Shown in pieces: positions 41,995 to 50,708 of a DNA stretch of 64,000 nucleotides. Within the stretch, counting starts at the first letter, position 1. Each line of letters begins with the position of its first letter. The stretch is from Amycolatopsis japonica (GTDB taxonomy: Bacteria > Actinomycetota > Actinomycetes > Mycobacteriales > Pseudonocardiaceae), in contig NZ_CP008953.1 of the NCBI RefSeq assembly GCF_000732925.1, positions 7,929,001 through 7,993,000 of the forward strand, written 5' to 3'. The position numbers and the translations under genes were made by a program. A model generated the notes under the pieces. The model ran no database searches. It was given only the letters and a program-made list of their open reading frames with translations, and had not been told where the DNA came from.

Positions 41995-43170
41995 TTATTT
42001 GACAGCCGACAGGGCCTTCCAGGACTTCCAGTCATAGAACCAGTTCTTGACGTCCGATTTGGTCGGGCTGCCCAGTTTCGAACCGGTGATCTCGACGGGG
42101 TCGCCGATCATCGCCGAGTCGAAGTACTTCTTGGCGTCCGCTTCGAGCAGGTTCACGCAGCCGTGCGAGGTGTTGGCCTTGCCGATGTTCGCCGCGTTGT
42201 CCTGGTTCTCGTGGATGTACTCGCCGTTGTTCGAGATCCGGCAGGACCACTTCTTGTTGACGTTGGTGTAGCCGTAGCGCGCGTTGTCGAACCGCGCCGT
42301 CGGCTCCTTCGTCATCACGATGAACGTGCCGTTGGGGGTGTTGCGCTGGACGTCGCCGTCGAGCCCGTTCGAGCACGGGTAGCTCGCCGACTCCGACCCG
42401 CCCCGGTAGACCTTCATCACGTGGTCCGGGGTGTTGATCTTGACCACCTGGTTGCGGCCGATCTTGAACTCGGTGGTCACGTCGGCCTTGCCGTACGCGC
42501 CGCCGCCGAGCGCGACGCCGTAGAGCTTCGCCTCGACGTTGACCTTGATGTTCGCGGGCCAGTACTCCTTGGGCCGCCAGTCGACCTGGGTGTCGGACAG
42601 CCAGCCCCAGGAGCCCTCGACGTCCTTGTCGGTCTTCACCTTGAGCGCCTTCTCGGCGGCCGCCTTGTCCTTGACCGGGGACGCGAACTTCACGCTGATC
42701 GGCATCGCGACGCCGACCTCGGCGTCGTCGGTCGGGTTCAGCGTGGCGCGAACCTCCTTGGCGGGCTTGACCGTGCTGAACGAGCCCTTGAACTCGGCGG
42801 GCTTGTTGTCGCTGCCGGTGGCCTTCGCGGCGTACGTGTACGTCTTGCCGTAGCCGAGGACCTCGGTGCTGGTCCAGGTGAGCCCGTCGGCGGAAAGCTC
42901 GCCCTTGACGTCCTTGCCGCTGTCTCCGGTGACCTTGACCTCGGTGAGCTTGCCGTCGGCGACCTTCACCACGACCGGCGTCACCACGGACGCGTCCTTG
43001 GCGTCGGCGGCGGGTTCGGCGGTGATCTTCGCGACCGGGGCGGCGCCCTGTTCCCCGCCACCACTGCCTTCCGGCTTGGCGTTGCCGCCTTCTTCGCTGG
43101 AGCAGGCGGCGGCCAGCATGGCCGCACCCGCGGCGAGCGCGGCCTTGAACACCGTGCGCCGTTCGATCAC
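41995..43170 (-). CDS. L,D-transpeptidase lipoprotein (LprQ/LdtE-like)
   Basis: A 391-residue cell-wall enzyme. The signal peptide ERRTVFKAALAAGAAMLAAAC carries an RR-like start and a lipobox. One or two Ig-like domains follow (about residues 40-250), then the YkuD catalytic domain with HENQDNAANIGKANTSHGCV, in which SHGCVN holds the active-site cysteine. It makes 3-3 crosslinks in peptidoglycan. The GTG at 43170 has GGGAGG 6 nt upstream, so the longer frame is rejected. It lies next to murB, as recalled in mycobacteria. Confidence 0.94.
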   Translation of the reverse strand: MIERRTVFKAALAAGAAMLAAACSSEEGGNAKPEGSGGGEQGAAPVAKITAEPAADAKDASVVTPVVVKVADGKLTEVKVTGDSGKDVKGELSADGLTWTSTEVLGYGKTYTYAAKATGSDNKPAEFKGSFSTVKPAKEVRATLNPTDDAEVGVAMPISVKFASPVKDKAAAEKALKVKTDKDVEGSWGWLSDTQVDWRPKEYWPANIKVNVEAKLYGVALGGGAYGKADVTTEFKIGRNQVVKINTPDHVMKVYRGGSESASYPCSNGLDGDVQRNTPNGTFIVMTKEPTARFDNARYGYTNVNKKWSCRISNNGEYIHENQDNAANIGKANTSHGCVNLLEADAKKYFDSAMIGDPVEITGSKLGSPTKSDVKNWFYDWKSWKALSAVK

Positions 43171-43307
43171 CGTGTACCTCCCATGAAGATCCCCGCGAGC
43201 TTCTACCCGCTCAGCGCCGGGAACCCCTCCGACGTTACCCGCGGCGACGGAACTCACCCTCGCCCCTCAGAGTGATAGACGCACGAGGGTGGCGTCGGGT
43301 TGTTCGG

Positions 43308-44360
43308 TCAAAGCGCGCAGTTGATGAGCAGGGGTTCAGGGTGCAGCGAAACGCCGAAGCGAGCCTCGACGCCGTCGCGCACTTCGCGCGCCAGATCGAG
43401 CAGGTCCTGGGTCGAGGCCTTACCCCGGTTCGTGAGCGCGAGCGTGTGCTTCGTCGACAGCGAGACCCGGCCGCCAGGCCCTTCGTGGCCCTTCGCGAAT
43501 CCGGCGCGCTCGATCAGCCAAGCCGCGGACAGCTTCGTGCCGCCGGGCGCCGGGTACTGCGGCACGCGCACGTCCTCGCCGACGACGTCCACGATGCCTG
43601 CCAGCACCTTCGCCAGCCGCGCCTCGCCGATGATCGGGTTGGTGAAGAACGAGCCCGCGCTCCAGGTGTCGTGGTCGTCGGCGTCCAGGACCATGCCCTT
43701 GCCGCGACGCAGCCCGAGGACCGCTTCGCGTGCTTCGGCGGCCGGGACCCGGTCACCGATCTCGACGCCGAGCGTGCGGGCGAGTTCGGCGTAGCGGATC
43801 GGGGCGGAGAGGCCGTCTTCGCTGACTTTGAACCGCACTGTGAGCACGACGCCCGCGTCGGTCCCCTTCAGGATCGACGTGCGATACCCGAAGCCGAGCT
43901 CTTCGGCGGTCAACGTGCGGATTTCGTGGGTGGCACGGTCGTAGAGATCGACCGAGACCAGGGATTCGGCCACCTCGCAGCCGTACGCGCCGACGTTCTG
44001 GATCGGCGTCGCGCCGACCGAACCGGGGATCCCGGAGAGGCATTCGAGCCCGCCGATGCCCTCGGCGACCAAGCCCTCGACGAAACCGTCCCAGTTCTCT
44101 CCCGCCGCGACCTCGACGAGATCTCCGTCACGCGTCCAGCCGGTGTTGCCGACCTTCAGCACCGTGCCCTCGAAACCGTCGTCGGCGACGACGAGGTTCG
44201 AGCCGCCGCCGAGCAGCAGGACCGGCTCGCCCGCTTCGTCGGCCTCGCGGACCGCGTCGACCAGGGCCTGCACGGTCTTCGCCTCGGCATAACGCCGCGC
44301 CGGACCGCCGAGGCGCAACGTGGTGTGGTCGGCGAGGGTGGGAGTTTCGGCAGTGCTCAC
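43308..44360 (-). CDS. murB: UDP-N-acetylenolpyruvoylglucosamine reductase
   Basis: A 350-residue FAD enzyme that reduces UDP-GlcNAc-enolpyruvate to UDP-MurNAc. FAD-binding motifs are VLLLGGGSNLVVADDGFEG and GSVGATPIQNVGAYGCEV; a proton-donor serine lies in TWSAGSFFTNPI. Together with the neighbouring transpeptidase it makes this a small cell-wall locus. It is divergent from the DUF2505 gene, 26 bp away. Confidence 0.96.
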   Translation of the reverse strand: MSTAETPTLADHTTLRLGGPARRYAEAKTVQALVDAVREADEAGEPVLLLGGGSNLVVADDGFEGTVLKVGNTGWTRDGDLVEVAAGENWDGFVEGLVAEGIGGLECLSGIPGSVGATPIQNVGAYGCEVAESLVSVDLYDRATHEIRTLTAEELGFGYRTSILKGTDAGVVLTVRFKVSEDGLSAPIRYAELARTLGVEIGDRVPAAEAREAVLGLRRGKGMVLDADDHDTWSAGSFFTNPIIGEARLAKVLAGIVDVVGEDVRVPQYPAPGGTKLSAAWLIERAGFAKGHEGPGGRVSLSTKHTLALTNRGKASTQDLLDLAREVRDGVEARFGVSLHPEPLLINCAL

Positions 44361-44386
44361 GCCCGTGAACGGTACTGTCTGGCGCC

Positions 44387-44884
44387 ATGGCCTCCCGTAT
44401 CGAGCACCGCTCAGCGTTCTCCGCAGACCTCGCGACCACGTTCGACGCGGTCGCCGGCGAGGCGGCGCTGCGGGCGCGGCTGGAGCAGATCGGCGGCGAC
44501 GACGCGGAACTGCTGGAGTACGTCCCGGCCGAGGACGGAGTGCGTTACAAGCTGCGTCAGGGCATCAGCTCGGACAAGCTCCCGTCGGCCGTGCGGACCC
44601 TGCACCGGGGCGACCTGATCGTCGAGCGCGAGCAGAGCTGGAAGGCGGCCGGGGACGGCTACACCGGCACCGCGACGGCGGCGGTCTCGGGCGTGCCGGG
44701 CGAGATCACCGCGAAGACGTCGCTGACCGCCGAAGGCGAGCGGACGACGCTGGTCAACAGCGGCCAGGTCAAGGTGCGGATCCCGTTCGTCGGCGGAAAG
44801 CTGGAGGGCGTGATCGCCGAACAGGTCACCAAGCTGCTGGAGCGCGAGGCGGAATTCGTCGCGAAATGGCTGGCCGAGCGCTGA
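44387..44884 (+). CDS. DUF2505 family protein (SRPBCC-like)
   Basis: A 165-residue protein with the START/SRPBCC-like layout of DUF2505: it opens IEHRSAFSADLATTFDAVAG and ends KLLEREAEFVAKWLAER. Actinobacterial members next to murB are conserved but uncharacterised. It may bind a hydrophobic ligand. Its last 19 bp overlap the methyltransferase start. Confidence 0.85.
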   Translation: MASRIEHRSAFSADLATTFDAVAGEAALRARLEQIGGDDAELLEYVPAEDGVRYKLRQGISSDKLPSAVRTLHRGDLIVEREQSWKAAGDGYTGTATAAVSGVPGEITAKTSLTAEGERTTLVNSGQVKVRIPFVGGKLEGVIAEQVTKLLEREAEFVAKWLAER

Positions 44885-45663
44885 AACCGGTCGGGGCACC
44901 GACACGGGGCACGACCAACCCCAACCGGCTCCGGCGGGTGGACCGGTGGCTCGCGAGCGATCCGGGCGTGACGCGGCTGCTGCACCGCGCCGACGAACCG
45001 CTCGTGGTGGACCTCGGCTACGGCGCCTCACCGGTGACCACGGTCGAGATGGCGCGATGGCTGCGCACGGTCCGTCGCGACGTCCGCGTGCTGGGCCTGG
45101 AGCTGGACGCCGAACGGGTCGCCGTCGCGCAATCCGCCGTCGACAAGCCGTGGCTCGACTTCCGGCGCGGCGGTTTCGAACTGGCCGGGACGCGGCCAGT
45201 GCTGGTACGCGCGTTCAACGTCCTGCGACAGTACGACGAAGCCGAGGTCCCGGGTGCCTGGTCGCTCATGCTGGACGCGATGACACCGGGCGGGCTCCTC
45301 GTCGAAGGCACCTGCGACGAGATCGGGCGGTTGAGCACCTGGGTCGCCGTCGGACACGACGGACCGCGCACCCTGACCCTGTCGGTACATCTCGCCAGCC
45401 TGGAACGTCCGTCCACAGTGGCCGAACGACTGCCCAAGATCCTGATCCACCGCAACGTTCCCGGCGAACGCGTCCACGAACTACTGTCCACTTTGGATAC
45501 CTGCTGGGCGACGGCGGCGCCGCATCAGAACTTCGGCGTCCGTGCCCGCTGGGCGCACGCCGTCCACCTGCTCACCGCCCGGGGCTGGCCGGTGCTGAAC
45601 CGGCCGTCGCGCTGGCGGCTGGGTGAACTCACGGTGCCGTGGTCCTCGGTGGCCCCGGACTAG
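44866..45663 (+). CDS. Class I SAM-dependent methyltransferase-like protein
   Basis: A 265-residue protein. Its SAM-binding motif I is LVVDLGYGASPVTTVEMARW and motif II lies in RVLGLELDAERVAVAQSAVD. The C-terminal half has no obvious substrate motif. The ATG at 44866 overlaps the end of the DUF2505 gene; the frame is open far upstream, but that part is a shadow. The target is unknown. Confidence 0.82.
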   Translation: MAGRALKPVGAPTRGTTNPNRLRRVDRWLASDPGVTRLLHRADEPLVVDLGYGASPVTTVEMARWLRTVRRDVRVLGLELDAERVAVAQSAVDKPWLDFRRGGFELAGTRPVLVRAFNVLRQYDEAEVPGAWSLMLDAMTPGGLLVEGTCDEIGRLSTWVAVGHDGPRTLTLSVHLASLERPSTVAERLPKILIHRNVPGERVHELLSTLDTCWATAAPHQNFGVRARWAHAVHLLTARGWPVLNRPSRWRLGELTVPWSSVAPD

Positions 45664-45726
45664 GAATTCACCGGTCGAACCCCGCTCCGTCACCCCAAAG
45701 CGACCTGCGGTGATCACCATGGAACC

Positions 45727-46386
45727 GTGGAACTGCTGGAGTACGTCACCGGGCTGCTCGAGGGCACGCTCGGATCGCCCTGGCTGTGGGTGATCGTGTT
45801 CCTCGTGTCCGGGTTGGACGCGCTCCTGCCGTTCATGCCGAGCGAGACCACCGTCATCACCGTCGCCGTTCTGATCGGCACGGACTTCGCCCAGCTGGCG
45901 CTGCTCGCGCTGATCGCCGCGCTCGGAGCCTGGCTGGGCGACTGCCTCGGCTACACCGTCGGCGCCGCCGCGGGACCGCGGGCGCTCGCCCGCCTGCAGC
46001 GCGGTCCGGACGGGGTCCGGCGCTACGAATGGGCGAAGATCCAGGTGCGGCGCAACGCCGTCCTGTTGATCCTCGCCGCCCGCTACCTGCCCGGCGGCCG
46101 CGTCGCGAGCGGGCTCGCCAACGGCAGCCTCGGCTACCCGCCACGCAAGTTCGTCCCGCTCGACGCCCTCGGCGCGGGCATCTGGGCGGTGTACAGCGTC
46201 CTGATCGGGCTGGTCGGCGGAGCGGCCTTCGCGGACGAACCGGAGAAGGGCCTTCTGCTGTCCTTCGCACTCGGCTTGCTGCTGGTCGCGGCGATCGAGA
46301 TCGGGCGGCGGGTCCGCGTCCGGATACTGACCCGACGCCGCGCGGCGGCCGGGACCAGCGACAATGGTGTGCGTGTCGAACCCTGA
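45727..46386 (+). CDS. DedA family membrane protein
   Basis: A 219-residue protein with five or six hydrophobic segments. DedA/VTT-domain hallmarks are the reentrant-like PFMPSETTVITVAVLIG region and the basic motif AARYLPGGRVASGLANGSLG. DedA proteins act in lipid scrambling and envelope homeostasis. GTG start at 45727. The downstream purU start overlaps its end. Confidence 0.9.
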   Translation: MELLEYVTGLLEGTLGSPWLWVIVFLVSGLDALLPFMPSETTVITVAVLIGTDFAQLALLALIAALGAWLGDCLGYTVGAAAGPRALARLQRGPDGVRRYEWAKIQVRRNAVLLILAARYLPGGRVASGLANGSLGYPPRKFVPLDALGAGIWAVYSVLIGLVGGAAFADEPEKGLLLSFALGLLLVAAIEIGRRVRVRILTRRRAAAGTSDNGVRVEP

Positions 46387-47248
46387 ACGTCGCTATGTGA
46401 TCTCCTTCGGCTGCCCCGACCGCACGGGCATCATCGCCCGTATCTCGGGTTTCCTCGCCGAGCACGGCGGTTGGATCGTCGAAGCGGCGTATCACACCGA
46501 CCCGGACACCGGCTGGTTCTTCACCCGCCAGGTCGTCCGCGCCGATTCGCTCCCGTTCGACGCCGCCGAACTGCGCACGCGCTTCGCCGAGGTCGCGAAG
46601 TCCCTTTCGACCGAGTCGAGCTGGCAGGTCAGCGACACCGGCGAGCGCCGCCGCGCGGTGATCCTCGTCTCCAAGGCCGGGCACTGCCTCTACGACCTGC
46701 TCGGCCGGGTCGCGTCCGGGGAACTGGACGTCGACGTCGCCGCCGTCATCGGCAACCACGCGTCGCTGGGCGACATCACCCGCGCCCACGGCATCCCGTT
46801 CCACCACGTCCCGTTCCCCGCCGGCGACCCGGCCGCCAAGGCGTCGGCGTTCGCCGAAGTACGGAAACTCGTCGACGAGCACGACCCGCACGCCGTGGTC
46901 CTCGCCCGGTTCATGCAGGTCCTGCCGCCGGAGCTGTGCGAGGCGTGGGCCGGGCGGGCGCTCAACATCCACCACAGCTTCCTGCCGTCGTTCGTCGGCG
47001 CGCGGCCGTACCACCAGGCCCACGCGCGCGGGGTGAAACTCATCGGCGCGACCTGCCACTACGTCACCGCCGATCTCGACGCCGGCCCGATCGTCGACCA
47101 GGACGTCATCCGCGTCGACCACGGCGACTCGGTCGAGGACATGGTCCGCAAGGGCCGCGACATCGAGAAGGTGACGCTGGCGCGCGGGCTCCGGTGGCAT
47201 CTGGAGGGCCGCGTGCTGGTGCACGGGAACCGGACTGTCGTCTTCTAA
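46364..47248 (+). CDS. purU: Formyltetrahydrofolate deformylase
   Basis: A 294-residue enzyme that hydrolyses 10-formyltetrahydrofolate to formate and THF, balancing one-carbon pools and feeding purine synthesis. An N-terminal ACT domain (YVISFGCPDRTGIIARISGF) precedes the formyltransferase-like domain with ALNIHHSFLPSFVGARPYHQ and the catalytic aspartate in DLDAGPIVDQDVIRV. It overlaps dedA by 23 bp; GTG 46373 is an alternative start. Confidence 0.94.
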   Translation: MVCVSNPERRYVISFGCPDRTGIIARISGFLAEHGGWIVEAAYHTDPDTGWFFTRQVVRADSLPFDAAELRTRFAEVAKSLSTESSWQVSDTGERRRAVILVSKAGHCLYDLLGRVASGELDVDVAAVIGNHASLGDITRAHGIPFHHVPFPAGDPAAKASAFAEVRKLVDEHDPHAVVLARFMQVLPPELCEAWAGRALNIHHSFLPSFVGARPYHQAHARGVKLIGATCHYVTADLDAGPIVDQDVIRVDHGDSVEDMVRKGRDIEKVTLARGLRWHLEGRVLVHGNRTVVF

Positions 47249-47263
47249 TGGTTCACTGGGGTC

Positions 47264-47893
47264 ATGGGGACCTCAGAGATCAAAGTGATCGAGACGCACG
47301 AAGCGCTGCGTGAGCACCTCGGCCACCCGGCCGAACGGACCAAGGGGAAGATCATCCCCTTCCTCGATCCGCACGCGCGCACGCTGATCGAGCACTCGCC
47401 GTTCTACCTGCTGGCGACGGCGTCGGCCGACGGGACCTGCGACGTCTCGCCGCGCGGCGACCCCGCCGGTTCCGTGAAGGTGCTCGACGACAAGACGCTG
47501 GTGCTGGCGGACCGGCCGGGCAACAAACTGCTCGACAGCCAGACCAACATCCTCGAAAACCCGCACGCCGGGCTGCTGTTCCTGGTGCCGGGGATGAACG
47601 AGACCCTGCGGATCAACGGCCGCGCGAAACTGGTCGCGGACGCGCCGTTCTTCGACGACCTCGTGGTCAAGGGGAAGCGGCCGGCGCTGGCGATCCTGGT
47701 CGAGGTCGAAGAGCTGTACATGCACTGCGCCAAGGCTTTCCTGCGGTCGTCGCTGTGGAAGCCGGAGACGTGGCCGGAGCGGTCCAGCCTGCCGACGGCG
47801 GGCCAGATCTTCCGTGACCAGATGAAGTTGGACATGTCGGCGGAGGCGCTCGATGCCGCGCTGACCGAAGGCGCGCTCACGACGCAGTACTGA
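47264..47893 (+). CDS. PPOX-type flavoprotein (pyridoxamine phosphate oxidase fold)
   Basis: A 209-residue split-barrel protein likely to bind FMN or F420. It contains SPFYLLATASADGTCDVSPR, then GDPAGSVKVLDDKTLVLADR, a pattern seen in a family of actinobacterial FMN-dependent PPOX proteins. The C-terminal LYMHCAKAFLRSSLW resembles the dimer contact of that family. Substrate unknown. A type B palindrome follows its stop. Confidence 0.87.
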   Translation: MGTSEIKVIETHEALREHLGHPAERTKGKIIPFLDPHARTLIEHSPFYLLATASADGTCDVSPRGDPAGSVKVLDDKTLVLADRPGNKLLDSQTNILENPHAGLLFLVPGMNETLRINGRAKLVADAPFFDDLVVKGKRPALAILVEVEELYMHCAKAFLRSSLWKPETWPERSSLPTAGQIFRDQMKLDMSAEALDAALTEGALTTQY

Positions 47894-47905
47894 GCCCCCA
47901 CACGC

Positions 47906-47958
47906 GCTATGAAAGGTCCTTTCCTTGCAAATTTTGCAAGGAAAGGACCTTTCATAGC
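47906..47958. repeat. 53-bp near-perfect palindrome, type B, copy 1
   Basis: Perfect 26-bp arms (47906-47931 and 47933-47957/8) meet at a single central T. The arm reads GCTATGAAAGGTCCTTTCCT, then TGCAAA. It lies between convergent genes, 12 bp from one stop and 13 bp from the other. It is markedly more AT-rich than the surrounding DNA. Confidence 0.95.
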
Positions 47959-47971
47959 ATCGGGAGGCGGG

Positions 47972-48970
47972 TCAGACGCGGACCAGCATCTTGCCGGTGT
48001 TCGCCCCGCCCAACAGGTCCAGGAACGCCTGCGGCGCGTTGCGGATACCGTCCACAATGGTCTCCGAGTACTTCAGCCGCCCGGAAGCGACCAGCGGAGC
48101 GACCTCCTGAACGAACTGCGGCTGCAGCGCGTAGTGGTCGCCGACCAGCATGCCGCGCATGGTGAACCGCTTCGCGATGATCGACGCGAGATTGCGCGGC
48201 GCCGCGGCCGGTTCGGTGTTGTTGTAGACCGAGATCATCCCGCAGATCGCCATGCGGCCGTGCAGGTTGATCGAGTCGATGGCCGCTTCGAGGTGCTCGC
48301 CGCCGACGTTGTCGAAGTACACGTCGATACCTTCGGGCGCCGCCGCGCGCAGCTGCTCGATCACCGGGGCGTCCTTGTAGTTGAACGCCGCGTCGAAGCC
48401 CAGCTCGTCGGTCAGCCATTTGACCTTGTCGTCGGTGCCCGCGCTGCCGATGACCCGCTTCGCGCCCTTCAGCTTCGCCAGCTGGCCGACGACGGACCCG
48501 ACGGCGCCCGCCGCGCCGGACACGAAGACGGTGTCGCCCTCCTTGAACTCCGCGACCTCCAGCAGCCCGGCGTACGCGGTGAGCCCGGTCATGCCGAGGA
48601 CGCCGAGGTACGCCGTGATCGGGGCGGCCTCCGGGTCGACCTTCACCGCGTGCTTCGCGGCGACGACGGCGTGCGAACGCCAGCCGAGGCCGTGCAACAC
48701 GATGTCACCGGGTTTGAAATCGTCCACGGTGGACTCGATCACTTCGCCGACGGCGCCGCCGTGCATGACCTTGCCGACCTCGTACGGCTCGGCGTAGGAC
48801 TTCGCGCTGCTCATCCGGCCGCGCATGTACGGATCCACGCTCAGCACCTGGTTGCGGACCAGGATCTGCCCTTCGCCCGGCACCGGGATCTCGACGTCGG
48901 CGATCTCGAAATTCTCCAGCGTCGGAACACCGTGCGGACGGGAGGCGAGCCGGATCTCGGTTGCGTTCAC
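47972..48970 (-). CDS. NADP-dependent oxidoreductase, zinc-free MDR family (CurA/LTB4DH-like)
   Basis: A 332-residue medium-chain reductase. It has the MDR N-terminal RNQVLSVDPYMRGRM, the catalytic-site GVLGMTGLTAYAGLLEVAEF and the NADP-binding VFVSGAAGAVGSVVGQLAKL. No zinc-ligand pattern is present, as expected for the 2-alkenal/LTB4 reductase branch. It probably reduces activated C=C bonds. ATG start. Confidence 0.92.
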   Translation of the reverse strand: MNATEIRLASRPHGVPTLENFEIADVEIPVPGEGQILVRNQVLSVDPYMRGRMSSAKSYAEPYEVGKVMHGGAVGEVIESTVDDFKPGDIVLHGLGWRSHAVVAAKHAVKVDPEAAPITAYLGVLGMTGLTAYAGLLEVAEFKEGDTVFVSGAAGAVGSVVGQLAKLKGAKRVIGSAGTDDKVKWLTDELGFDAAFNYKDAPVIEQLRAAAPEGIDVYFDNVGGEHLEAAIDSINLHGRMAICGMISVYNNTEPAAAPRNLASIIAKRFTMRGMLVGDHYALQPQFVQEVAPLVASGRLKYSETIVDGIRNAPQAFLDLLGGANTGKMLVRV

Positions 48971-49069
48971 GAGGTAACTCCAAGTCAGTTGCCGAAGCGG
49001 GGCGGTCGCCCCGTATTCACGACGGGTACAACGAGCTAACCGGGGCGCCCATTCCGATTGTGGCGAGGG

Positions 49070-49504
49070 CTACACGGCCTCGGCGAGCTTGCCGAGCACA
49101 CCCTCGTAGATCCGCTTGAGCCCGCCGGGCGCGAAGGTCTTCTCGAAGAAGCCGCCGATGCCGCCCGCGCCGTCCCACGTGGTCTCGATGCGGACGAGGC
49201 TGCCGTCCGGCACCTCGCGGACGGTCCAGGTGGTGACCATGCTGGAGTTCGCGTCGGTCTCGACGAGGGTGCCTTCGGACGGCTCGGTCACCGTCGCGGC
49301 GACGTCACGCACGCGCTTCGACGTGGCCTGCAGCTTCCAGCGCGCCTTCGTGCCCGCGCCGACGCCGCCTTCCGTGACTTCGTAGTCGCGGTAGTGCTCC
49401 GTCAGCAGCTTCGGCCGGGTTTCGGCGTAGTCCGCGACGAGCGCCCTGACCTTGTCCGCCGGCGCCTCGATGGTGCGCTCCGCGACGGCCGTGACCTTTC
49501 CCAT
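49070..49504 (-). CDS. SRPBCC family protein
   Basis: A 144-residue START-like ligand-binding protein beginning MGKVTAVAERTIEAPADKVR and ending in the long C-terminal helix GLKRIYEGVLGKLAEAV. It may bind a lipid or polyketide-like ligand. The ATG at 49504 has AAGGGAG 4-5 nt upstream; the frame continues to 49639 through a palindrome and is not coding there. Confidence 0.87.
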   Translation of the reverse strand: MGKVTAVAERTIEAPADKVRALVADYAETRPKLLTEHYRDYEVTEGGVGAGTKARWKLQATSKRVRDVAATVTEPSEGTLVETDANSSMVTTWTVREVPDGSLVRIETTWDGAGGIGGFFEKTFAPGGLKRIYEGVLGKLAEAV

Positions 49505-49589
49505 CCCACTCCCTTTCACCCGTGGTGCAACGACAGCGTCCACGATTCCACCGCTGCTCGCAGCGGGAACGCGCACCCCCTGCCCGGAT

Positions 49590-49641
49590 GCAAGGAAAGG
49601 TCCTTTCCTCGCAAATTTTGCAAGGAAAGGACCTTTCATGG
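49590..49641. repeat. Near-perfect palindrome, type B, copy 2
   Basis: 21-bp arms (49595-49615 and 49617-49637) with one mismatch around a central T; the core GAAAGGTCCTTTCCTCGCAA differs from copy 1 by one base. It begins 13 bp beyond the stop of the substrate-binding protein gene and precedes the SRPBCC gene. Confidence 0.9.
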
Positions 49642-49653
49642 CACGCGAAGGGG

Positions 49654-50580
49654 CTAGATGAGCGACTTCTCCTTCAGCCAGTCCTTCGCGACATCGGCCG
49701 GCTTCTCGCCGTCCGAGTCGACGCGCTTGTTCAGCTCACGCAGCTGCACGGTGTCGAGGGCCTTGCTCACGGCGTTGACGGCGGCCGCGAAGTCGGCGCC
49801 GCGCTCGTCGAGGACCTTCTTGTTCACCGCGGGCACGACGTTCTCGGTCGGCACGATGGCGAGGTCGTCCTCCAGCGCCACGAACTGCGGGTCGCCCACG
49901 AGCGGGCTCACCGAGTCGACCGGGATGACGGTGACCTTGCCGGACCGCAGCTGTTCGACGCGCGGGCCCGCCTCCTGCACCGTCTGGAACGTGGCCTTCA
50001 GCTTGTAGACGTCGGTGAAGCCCTTGAAGCAGGGAAGCCGCTCCGCGCACTCCGGCGCGCCGGCGACGACGACGTTGTCGATCTTGGACAGATCGCTGAT
50101 CTTCGCCAGCCCCTTCTCCTTGGCGAGATCGGCCTTCACGATGTAGGTGTTCTTGTTCTCCGCCGGCGAGTAGTCCAGCAGGCCGATGCCGTCCGGCTCG
50201 AACAGCTTCTTGAGCTGCTCGTGCTCGCCCGCCGCGTCCTTCGGGGCTTCCTTGCCGTATCCGGTGGTGATGGCGGCGCCCTGGTACTCCGGGATGAACT
50301 GGAGTTCGCCGGATTTCAGCGCCGGGTAGATCAGCTCGCGCGAAGCGACGTTGAGCTTGCGTGTGATCGGGTAACCCTTGGCCTCCAACGCATTCGCGTA
50401 CAGCTCGGCGAGGATCACGCTGTCGGTGAAGTTGAAGGAGGCGACCACGATCGGCGCCCCGCCCTTGCTCTGCGCGGCCGGGGCCGCCGCGTCGTCTCCG
50501 CCCCCACAGGCGGTCATACCGAGGATGGCGGCGGCGAGCACCGCGCCCACTCGAACGTTCCGTGTCCAGCGCACGTGCAC
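49654..50580 (-). CDS. Glycine betaine/osmoprotectant ABC transporter substrate-binding lipoprotein
   Basis: A 308-residue lipoprotein. The signal ends AAAILGMTACGGGDD. The mature protein is of the OpuAC/OsmF type, with APIVVASFNFTDSVILAELY at its start and EYQGAAITTGYGK, LDYSPAENKNTYIVKADLAK in the ligand domain. It delivers glycine betaine, choline or a related osmolyte to the membrane permeases encoded divergently 129 bp away. Substrate preference is inferred only from the family. Confidence 0.92.
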   Translation of the reverse strand: MHVRWTRNVRVGAVLAAAILGMTACGGGDDAAAPAAQSKGGAPIVVASFNFTDSVILAELYANALEAKGYPITRKLNVASRELIYPALKSGELQFIPEYQGAAITTGYGKEAPKDAAGEHEQLKKLFEPDGIGLLDYSPAENKNTYIVKADLAKEKGLAKISDLSKIDNVVVAGAPECAERLPCFKGFTDVYKLKATFQTVQEAGPRVEQLRSGKVTVIPVDSVSPLVGDPQFVALEDDLAIVPTENVVPAVNKKVLDERGADFAAAVNAVSKALDTVQLRELNKRVDSDGEKPADVAKDWLKEKSLI

Positions 50581-50708
50581 ACTCCTATGACTCGTTCAGA
50601 GGAATGAACCGTATCCCCGGGTCACGACAGAATCCACATTTTGAGAGTTGCACCCCTTGCGCTCCCAGAGAGCGGAATCCGGCGCCCCGAACGGGGTAAG
50701 GTCGGCCG

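Noticed and set aside
47906..47958. CRISPR or integrase attachment site
   Set aside because: The palindromes occur singly, without spacers at regular steps, tRNA genes or integrase genes.
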